A DNA stretch of 5,812 nt from Chitinophagaceae bacterium (lineage in GTDB: Bacteria; Bacteroidota; Bacteroidia; Chitinophagales; Chitinophagaceae). The stretch's first letter is position 1, and each line of letters opens with the position of its first letter. Made by a program: the position numbers and the translations under genes. The DNA lies in the NCBI GenBank assembly GCA_025455245.1, contig JALOMX010000154.1, positions 1 through 5,812 on the forward strand. Direction: 5' to 3'. A model generated the notes under the pieces. That model saw nothing but the letters and a program-made list of their open reading frames with translations, was not told where the DNA came from and made no database searches. Below, piece by piece: positions 1 through 5,812 of this stretch.

Positions 1-876
1 ATATTCAGCCCTGAAACCGGCTGCAACCTGTCCGTTAAACTTATATCCGAAAACAACCACAGGTGCATACCAGGTATTGTAGGTTGAACTGCCTTTTGAT
101 TGCTGCTGCATGCCTGCATCAAAACCAACCGACAGGTTCATATCATCATTCAGTTGAAATTGTGCATACAGATTATTAAAGTAGCGCATGCGTCTTGTAC
201 TGTCAGGATCGTCTGTACCGATCAGGGTACTCCAATTCAACAGGGTGTTACGATTGGGCATATATTTTACCTGCGTACCAACACAGGGCAAAGAATTACC
301 TGCCACCCTTTGAATGCGCTGCCAGCCATTGCTGACTACAGCCAGCAATTCCCATTTGTCATTGGGCTTAAGGGTCAGTTTGGCACCAGTTAAAAAATAC
401 GGAGAACCTTCCGAAACCAGCGAACGTGTCAGGGTAGGATAATCTATGGAAACAGCCCCTTCAAAACCAAGGTGCGAAGAAAAGACACCTGCATCAAGCC
501 AGAGACCTTTGGCAAGTTTAATGCCTGCATTGGCTTCATTAATATTTTTCAGGGTACCCGGCTCTGCTGCATAGTTGTCATTTGCATATGTACCGGTTTG
601 AAGTGCAAGATTGGCACGGTATTTCTTTTGTAGTACAGAAACCTTTACAAACCCAAGATTAATATTAAATTCATTGTGGCGGTTATGGTTGTAAAGAAAT
701 GGCTGCCGATAATTGGTTTGGGGCTTATTGAAATCGTAGCAATAGAAAACATCCAGAAAAGCCGATAATTTGACAACAGGCGTATTGTTTTCAAGTGTAT
801 CGGTCTGTGCAATTGCCGTGTTTAAAAAAAGCAAGAAAATCATTTTCAGGCAAGCAGCCGGAAAGCCCGTTTTCAT
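1..876 (-). CDS. Outer-membrane beta-barrel porin, BBP_2/OmpL-like (3' end cut off by window)
   Basis: The reading frame is open from an ATG at 874-876 to the left edge, giving 292 residues without a stop. Residues 1-23 look like a Sec signal peptide: Lys2 and Lys11, a hydrophobic stretch MIFLLFLNTAIA, and a cleavage site AIA-Q. The mature part has alternating beta-strand patterns and the segments I associate with Bacteroidota BBP_2 (OmpL-like) porins: YNHNRHNEFNINLGF (residues 62-76), RANLALQTGTYA (88-99), AAEPGTLKNINEANAG (103-118), LWLDAGVFSSHLGFE (125-139) and NGWQRIQRV (183-191). The role is probably a diffusion channel in the outer membrane; the substrate is unknown. These proteins usually run somewhat longer, so the C-terminal strands should lie to the left of the window. 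Met12 is an alternative start but would leave too short a signal peptide, so Met1 is preferred. It is transcribed divergently from the lyase at 1095. The family call is from remembered motifs, not from a search. Confidence 0.85.
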   Translation of the reverse strand, partial: MKTGFPAACLKMIFLLFLNTAIAQTDTLENNTPVVKLSAFLDVFYCYDFNKPQTNYRQPFLYNHNRHNEFNINLGFVKVSVLQKKYRANLALQTGTYANDNYAAEPGTLKNINEANAGIKLAKGLWLDAGVFSSHLGFEGAVSIDYPTLTRSLVSEGSPYFLTGAKLTLKPNDKWELLAVVSNGWQRIQRVAGNSLPCVGTQVKYMPNRNTLLNWSTLIGTDDPDSTRRMRYFNNLYAQFQLNDDMNLSVGFDAGMQQQSKGSSTYNTWYAPVVVFGYKFNGQVAAGFRAEY

Positions 877-880
877 GATT

Positions 881-911
881 CAAATTTACGAACAATCGAT
901 CTTAAGTGAAA
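881..911 (-). promoter_or_regulatory. Candidate Bacteroidota-type promoter of the porin gene
   Basis: On the minus strand, TAAATTTG (888-881) matches the Bacteroidota -7 consensus TAnnTTTG exactly. A -33-like TTTC (911-908) sits 19 bp upstream, one base off TTTG. The -7 box ends only four bases before the porin ATG, so the transcript would start at or next to the start codon. Such boxes also occur by chance in AT-rich DNA, so confidence is low. Confidence 0.4.
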
Positions 912-1010
912 CCATTATCAATAAATCAAGAAAGGGTAAATCCTTTGACTTCACCGGCAAAAGGATCGGATTAAGATTAAAATTTACTTTAACCTGTTAT
1001 TTTAGAATGA

Positions 1011-2483
<1,473 letters not shown>

Positions 2484-2555
2484 TTGAATGATAAAAACCT
2501 GATTAAAAAATTCTAATTCATGTAGTTTAAATTATAAATATAAATTGAATTAACC

Positions 2556-3371
2556 ATGTGTCGATGGCTTGCCTACTATGGAGCACCAATTTTAATGAGT
2601 GATTTGCTGGTTACCCCCGAGCACAACCTGATACAGCAAAGCCTGAAAGCCAATGCCCCCCGGACACCTACCAACGGGGATGGCTTTGGGCTGGGTTGGT
2701 ATTCGAAACAACCTCATCCGGGGTTATTCAGGAGTATCCGGCCGGCCTGGAACGACACCAACCTGCAAGACCTTGCAGGCCATATTGAATCACCACTGTT
2801 TATGGCGCATGTAAGGGCTACCTCGCTCGCAACCATTCAGGAAACAAACTGCCATCCGTTCCGGTATAAAAACTGGCTTTTCATGCATAATGGACAAATT
2901 GAGGGTTTTCAGCATATGAAAAGGGAACTGTTATTGAAAATTGATCCAAAGTATTTTAATAACATTTCAGGCACCACCGACTCTGAAATCATGTTTCACC
3001 TTGCCCTGACTTTCGGTCTTGAAAATGATGTGAATGATGCCATCAGCCTTATGGTTCAGGAGGTAGAAACAACTGCCCGCAAACATGGTATTGCTCAATG
3101 CCTTTGGATGACACTTGCCATCAGCGATGGAAACAACCTTTGGGCCTTTCGATACGGAAGCAATGGTAAAGGACCTACCCTGTACATAAGCCCGGATATT
3201 GACGAACTCGTAAAACTAAACCCTGAGCTGAAAGGACATTTTGGTGATTTTGCTGTGTGCATCGTTTCTGAACCCATCGGAAAACATACCGAACTATGGA
3301 GGCAAATTCCCGAACAATCAAAAGTGTTGGTTGAAGACAGCAGCCTTCTTGTAAGTAAATTCGAAATTTAG
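2556..3371 (+). CDS. Class II glutamine amidotransferase, stand-alone (YafJ/EgtC/DUG3-like)
   Basis: A 271-residue N-terminal-nucleophile (Ntn) glutaminase domain without a fused synthase domain. The protein starts MCRWLAYYG; removal of Met1 would expose the nucleophile Cys2. Other expected residues are visible: GDGFGLGWY (41-49), Arg87 in HVRATS for the glutamine carboxylate, HPF (100-102), the oxyanion-hole motif HNG (111-113) and TTDSE (140-144), whose Asp142 should bind the glutamine amino group. Length and motifs fit the YafJ/EgtC/DUG3 group. EgtC acts on a gamma-glutamyl intermediate of ergothioneine synthesis and DUG3 in glutathione breakdown, but no egt or dug partner is visible here, so the true gamma-glutamyl substrate is unknown. 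No signal peptide is present, so it is probably cytoplasmic. It starts 72 bp after the lyase in an AT-rich gap where I see no convincing terminator or promoter, so readthrough from the lyase is possible. The ATG at 2556 is fixed by the need for Cys at position 2. Confidence 0.88.
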   Translation: MCRWLAYYGAPILMSDLLVTPEHNLIQQSLKANAPRTPTNGDGFGLGWYSKQPHPGLFRSIRPAWNDTNLQDLAGHIESPLFMAHVRATSLATIQETNCHPFRYKNWLFMHNGQIEGFQHMKRELLLKIDPKYFNNISGTTDSEIMFHLALTFGLENDVNDAISLMVQEVETTARKHGIAQCLWMTLAISDGNNLWAFRYGSNGKGPTLYISPDIDELVKLNPELKGHFGDFAVCIVSEPIGKHTELWRQIPEQSKVLVEDSSLLVSKFEI

Positions 3372-3434
3372 TTCATTCCTTATTGACCAGTTATGGATCT
3401 GTTATGACGCGTATTTTAATTTTTCATTAATTCA

Positions 3435-3470
3435 TTTTCCTCCAAAGAAATCCTATCGTAATATTGCGAT
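3435..3470 (+). promoter_or_regulatory. Promoter with overlapping operator-like 16-bp dyad before the arsenate-reductase-like gene
   Basis: ATCGTAATATTGCGAT (3455-3470) is an inverted repeat with 7 of 8 pairs complementary, ending four bases before the ATG at 3475. A -7-like box TAATATTG (3459-3466, one mismatch to TAnnTTTG) lies inside it, and a -33-like TTTT (3435-3438) is 20 bp upstream. A repressor bound here would block transcription. An ArsR/SmtB-family regulator is a natural guess given the downstream gene, but none is encoded in the window. Confidence 0.45.
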
Positions 3471-3474
3471 TAAT

Positions 3475-4191
3475 ATGAGGGCAGTTTTATTTACTATGGC
3501 TTTGTTTGTTTTGATTGGCTGCGGCCCCGCAGAACAAAAAGCTAAAGACCAACAACAGGAAATTACCATTAAAGAAAATTATATGCTGACAGCACTAAAG
3601 AACTATGCAGATAGCCTGACTTTTGAATTTGAAGAAATACCGGTGGAAAGAAGGCTCATCCTCAAAGAACTTGCACAATACATTTCGGAGCAAAGAGACA
3701 GTGGCAACCCTGTGAATTTAATTTTTATATGTACCCACAACAGCAGAAGAAGCCACATGGCCCAAATTTGGGCGGCTGCAGCAGCTAAGTATTACCAAAT
3801 TGAGAATATTGGAACTTTCTCAGGCGGAACAGAAGCCACTGCATTCAATCCCCGTGCTGTGGCGGCATTGCAAAGGGCAGGTTTTAAAATTGACAATCCC
3901 GGCGGAGAAAATCCAAGGTACAATGTTATTTTTTCGGATACAGATGAGAAATTTATTTGCTTCTCAAAAAAGTTTGATGACCCTGCCAATCCTTCAAAAG
4001 ATTTCGCTGCCATCATGACCTGTTCTCAGGCTGATGAAGAATGCCCATACATACCCGGTGCAAAATTTCGTCTTTCATTGCCATATAACGACCCCAAAGA
4101 AGCCGATGGGACTCCTGAAGAAACCGCCCGCTACGATGAAAGGTGCAGACAAATCGGACGTGAAATTATGTATGCGTTTTCACTTCTTTAA
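3475..4191 (+). CDS. Arsenate reductase/LMW protein-tyrosine-phosphatase-like lipoprotein
   Basis: This 238-residue protein has two parts. Residues 1-16 form a lipoprotein signal peptide with lipobox LIGC (Cys16), followed by a hydrophilic linker (about 17-36). Residues 80-238 are a low-molecular-weight phosphatase fold: P-loop Cys86-THNSR-Arg92-Ser93 (CX5R), the segment FSGGTEATAFNPRAV (115-129), a Cys183-X6-Cys190 pair, and YNDP with Asp206 as the likely general acid. The set Cys86/Cys183/Cys190 corresponds to Cys10/Cys82/Cys89 of thioredoxin-coupled ArsC from plasmid pI258, so arsenate reduction is more likely than phosphatase activity. Family members I know of are cytoplasmic; the lipobox implies export and membrane anchoring, with no obvious thioredoxin partner. 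Met37 (ATG at 3583) is an alternative start that would give a cytoplasmic protein of about 202 residues. The upstream start is preferred because the in-frame signal peptide is well formed and the promoter lies just before it. No arsR, arsB or acr3 is adjacent. The 3' end overlaps the convergent DUF3817 gene by 26 bp. Confidence 0.85.
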   Translation: MRAVLFTMALFVLIGCGPAEQKAKDQQQEITIKENYMLTALKNYADSLTFEFEEIPVERRLILKELAQYISEQRDSGNPVNLIFICTHNSRRSHMAQIWAAAAAKYYQIENIGTFSGGTEATAFNPRAVAALQRAGFKIDNPGGENPRYNVIFSDTDEKFICFSKKFDDPANPSKDFAAIMTCSQADEECPYIPGAKFRLSLPYNDPKEADGTPEETARYDERCRQIGREIMYAFSLL

Positions 4192-4498
4192 CCGAGGGCT
4201 GCAGTTCAGTTTGCTTTGCTACCCATTTATCGTAAATAAAAGGCCCTGCAGGCATTACTGCTGAAATAACCCCAAGGGCTGCTGTTTTCAGGCTCCATCC
4301 AAATGCACGCCTGCATTCGTTTATCAGATAAAGGTATGCCACAAATAGTACGCCATGTGCCATACCCACTACCGAAACGGCTTTGGGCATACCCATCAGG
4401 TACTTAAGGGGCATAGCAATCCCCAACAACACTAAAAAGGAAATCCCTTCCCACATTCCTACCCGCCTGAACCACACAAACAACTGTTCTTTATTCAT
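4166..4498 (-). CDS. DUF3817 family small integral membrane protein
   Basis: A 110-residue protein with about three predicted membrane segments (roughly residues 17-34, 42-59 and 70-87) and no cleavable signal peptide, so it should sit in the inner membrane. It carries the pattern I associate with DUF3817: FRRVGMWEGISFLVLLGIAMP (split here as residues 10-19 and 20-30), LKYL, AHG (47-49) and MPAGPFIYD (82-90). The function of the family is unknown to me. The C-terminal tail (about 92-110) is polar and probably cytoplasmic. The gene lies 116 bp downstream of the lipase on the same strand, so the two may be cotranscribed. Its 3' end overlaps the arsenate-reductase-like gene tail to tail by 26 bp (4166-4191). 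Confidence 0.85.
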   Translation of the reverse strand: MNKEQLFVWFRRVGMWEGISFLVLLGIAMPLKYLMGMPKAVSVVGMAHGVLFVAYLYLINECRRAFGWSLKTAALGVISAVMPAGPFIYDKWVAKQTELQPSVKEVKTHT

Positions 4499-4511
4499 GA
4501 TGATAACTAAT

Positions 4512-4533
4512 ATTCGAAATTATAAATTTGAAT
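4512..4533. other. AT-rich imperfect dyad upstream of the DUF3817 gene
   Basis: The 22 bp at 4512-4533 form an imperfect inverted repeat in which 9 of 11 pairs match, with outer arms ATTC/GAAT. It starts 14 bp upstream of the DUF3817 ATG (minus strand), where an operator or promoter could sit. No good -7/-33 pair on the minus strand accompanies it. AT-rich DNA gives such dyads by chance, so this is a weak call. Confidence 0.25.
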
Positions 4534-4564
4534 TCCAACAGATTCAGCTCAAGAAATCCTGCCC

Positions 4565-4618
4565 CCTCAACCTCAACCTCAACCTTAACCTTAACCTCAA
4601 CCTCATCCTCAACCTCAC
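4565..4618. repeat. Hexanucleotide tandem repeat, nine copies of CCTCAA and variants
   Basis: Nine consecutive 6-bp units read on the plus strand: CCTCAA three times, CCTTAA twice, CCTCAA, CCTCAT, CCTCAA, CCTCAC. On the minus strand this is a run of GG doublets spaced four bases apart. It lies just after the lipase gene, whose TGA (4617-4615) is within the last unit, and before the DUF3817 gene. In the lipase frame every second codon is a stop. It replaces any visible terminator between the two minus-strand genes. Copy number is likely to vary between strains, since short tandem repeats slip during replication. Confidence 0.9.
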
Positions 4619-5733
4619 CTCTCTTCCACCCCAAACTGCTTCTTCATCAACCACATATACGGTGCATACATATGATGCAGAAACATGTTTTTGCCGTCAA
4701 ACATAAACGTTTTATAATATTCTGCATCCGGCATAAGGATTACAGGGGCGCCTGCGGTCATGTAGTTGCTGCCCTCCGCATAAACAGGCGGTACAAAACC
4801 GGGCAGTGATTTTTTTACCAGTTTACCAACCCCTTCGCCAAGGTATTTCTGATAGCGCCTTGCAGCTTTTTCACTCCCCTTTCTCATTTTGTTATAAACA
4901 TGTTTCATCACTACGCGGTCAGGAAATTTCTGTTTCTTGATGGTCGCTTCTGCACCCATCAAAGGATTTACGGAATTAAAATCGCCGACACCCTGAATGG
5001 AAATAGGTGATTCGGGTACCCAATCATCGGCATTAACAATGCGATATGCATACCCGTACCCCGTTATGTGTTCAAAATCGTATGCATAAAACAGGTTACC
5101 GGGTTTTGGTGCTGCACTTGCATAATTTTTTATTTGAAGTCCGGGGTATTTTTCATGAAAAAGATAATACAATAACGATGTATTGAGAAAACTGAGCGCT
5201 CCACCCTGACTATGTCCGGTAACGATAACCTTGCGAAGTCCCCGCGCAAGTAAAGTTTCCAATACAGGAAGGTATTCCTTTGCCAGAAATCCCGTACCGA
5301 TGGTCCACCCGGCATGTACCATAGCCCCGGGTCTTGCTGCAAGCTTGTAATCAAAACGGTAATCATCAGACAACTGCAGGGTTCCAATAGCAGGCAACAT
5401 ACCGGCATAGAAATTTTCCATCCAGCTTTCCGTTTTATTAACGGTTCCCCGAAGGCTTAAAATGACTACGGAATCGCTCCTGAGGTATAGTTCGCATTTA
5501 TTAAAAAGACCAACCTCTTCCGATCGGAATTTTCTTTCATATGCCCCTTTGCGCAAATAGGCAACAGGCTTATCCTGAAGGCTGTCTGCAAACCCGTAAA
5601 AAGCAAGCCAGAGGACATCGGCGTATTCATCGGCATCAAAACCGGGCGGCAAAGAAGCTGTCTGCGCATTTCCATGATGTACGCAAAAAATGGCAAGAAA
5701 ACATAATAAAAGGGAACTCCGATAAATTTTCAT
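4615..5733 (-). CDS. Secreted class 3 (fungal-type) lipase, alpha/beta hydrolase
   Basis: A 372-residue protein with a Sec signal peptide (about residues 1-23: MKIYRSS, a hydrophobic core, then GNA-Q), so it is exported to the periplasm or beyond. The body matches lipase class 3: VILSLRGTVN (90-99) near the oxyanion region, a nucleophile elbow VTGHSQGGAL (171-180) with Ser175, YRIVNADDWVP (230-240) with Asp237 as the likely acid (Asp236 possible), and His353 or His354 in LHHMY as the likely base. It should hydrolyse ester bonds in acylglycerols or similar lipids; the natural substrate is unknown. A basic segment (about 282-309, KMRKGSEKAARRYQK and on) lies between the Asp and His and may be a lid or surface insertion. 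No type IX secretion C-terminal domain is seen: the protein ends 18 residues after the His pair. The ATG at 5733 gives a well-formed signal peptide. The 79 bp upstream contain TTTTG and TATTTG stretches but no clean promoter match. The stop codon lies in the hexamer repeat. Confidence 0.88.
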   Translation of the reverse strand: MKIYRSSLLLCFLAIFCVHHGNAQTASLPPGFDADEYADVLWLAFYGFADSLQDKPVAYLRKGAYERKFRSEEVGLFNKCELYLRSDSVVILSLRGTVNKTESWMENFYAGMLPAIGTLQLSDDYRFDYKLAARPGAMVHAGWTIGTGFLAKEYLPVLETLLARGLRKVIVTGHSQGGALSFLNTSLLYYLFHEKYPGLQIKNYASAAPKPGNLFYAYDFEHITGYGYAYRIVNADDWVPESPISIQGVGDFNSVNPLMGAEATIKKQKFPDRVVMKHVYNKMRKGSEKAARRYQKYLGEGVGKLVKKSLPGFVPPVYAEGSNYMTAGAPVILMPDAEYYKTFMFDGKNMFLHHMYAPYMWLMKKQFGVEER

Positions 5734-5812
5734 AACGCTAAAAGTGGGTAAAAACTGTCACAAATAACTACAACCGGAAAAACAAAATTGTTAAAGCATG
5801 AAAGACAAACTT

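Noticed and set aside
100..393. Plus-strand open frame of 97 codons at the left edge
   Set aside because: It lies antisense inside the porin coding region, whose protein shows family motifs and a signal peptide; the plus-strand product has no recognisable feature.
2484..2555. Possible terminator or promoter in the gap between lyase and amidotransferase
   Set aside because: The gap is AT-rich, but I found neither a GC stem with a T-tract nor an acceptable TAnnTTTG box.
4523..4530. Exact TAnnTTTG box (TAAATTTG) on the plus strand
   Set aside because: No plus-strand gene follows it, so it is most likely a chance match in AT-rich DNA.
4565..4618. Telomere-like or CRISPR-like repeat array
   Set aside because: The unit is only 6 bp with no spacers, and the sequence does not match a known telomere repeat; it is an ordinary short tandem repeat.
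4383..4809. Two plus-strand open frames with (Leu-Asn)n and (Thr-Ser)n runs
   Set aside because: The runs are simply translations of the hexamer repeat, and the frames lie antisense to the DUF3817 and lipase genes.

Overview
The window looks like chromosomal DNA of a Bacteroidota bacterium. The support is a BBP_2/OmpL-like outer-membrane barrel protein of the type common in that phylum, Bacteroidota-style promoter elements (TAnnTTTG-like boxes), weak Shine-Dalgarno sequences, and signal peptides ending in A-Q. No rRNA, tRNA, IS element, CRISPR array or phage gene is visible. I cannot place it below phylum level.

Layout from left to right. Positions 1-876 (minus) hold the N-terminal 292 residues of an outer-membrane porin that runs off the left edge. 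A 218-bp divergent intergenic region follows. It contains two perfect dyads of the same architecture, TTGG-N7-CCAA, at 1011-1025 and 1068-1084, the second overlapping a promoter-like -7 box. Position 1095-2483 (plus) is a PLP-dependent beta-eliminating lyase of the tryptophanase/tyrosine phenol-lyase family; its substrate-pocket residues match tyrosine phenol-lyase. Position 2556-3371 (plus) is a stand-alone class II glutamine amidotransferase with Cys2 as nucleophile. Position 3475-4191 (plus) is an arsenate-reductase/low-molecular-weight phosphatase domain with the full three-cysteine set, preceded by a lipoprotein signal peptide. A near-perfect 16-bp dyad lies just before its start codon.

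From 4166 the minus strand carries a small DUF3817 membrane protein (4166-4498), which overlaps the arsenate-reductase-like gene tail to tail by 26 bp. Upstream of it, and probably cotranscribed, is a secreted class 3 lipase (4615-5733). A hexanucleotide tandem repeat (4565-4618) starts at the lipase stop codon.

The genes do not form one pathway. The porin and the lyase share a divergent control region and may be co-regulated. The amidotransferase and the arsenate-reductase-like lipoprotein appear to be separate units. The most unusual items are the paired TTGG-N7-CCAA operators, the lipoprotein form of an arsenate reductase with an operator-like dyad on its promoter, and the tyrosine phenol-lyase residue signature. 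I found no clear evidence of a wholly new multi-gene system.
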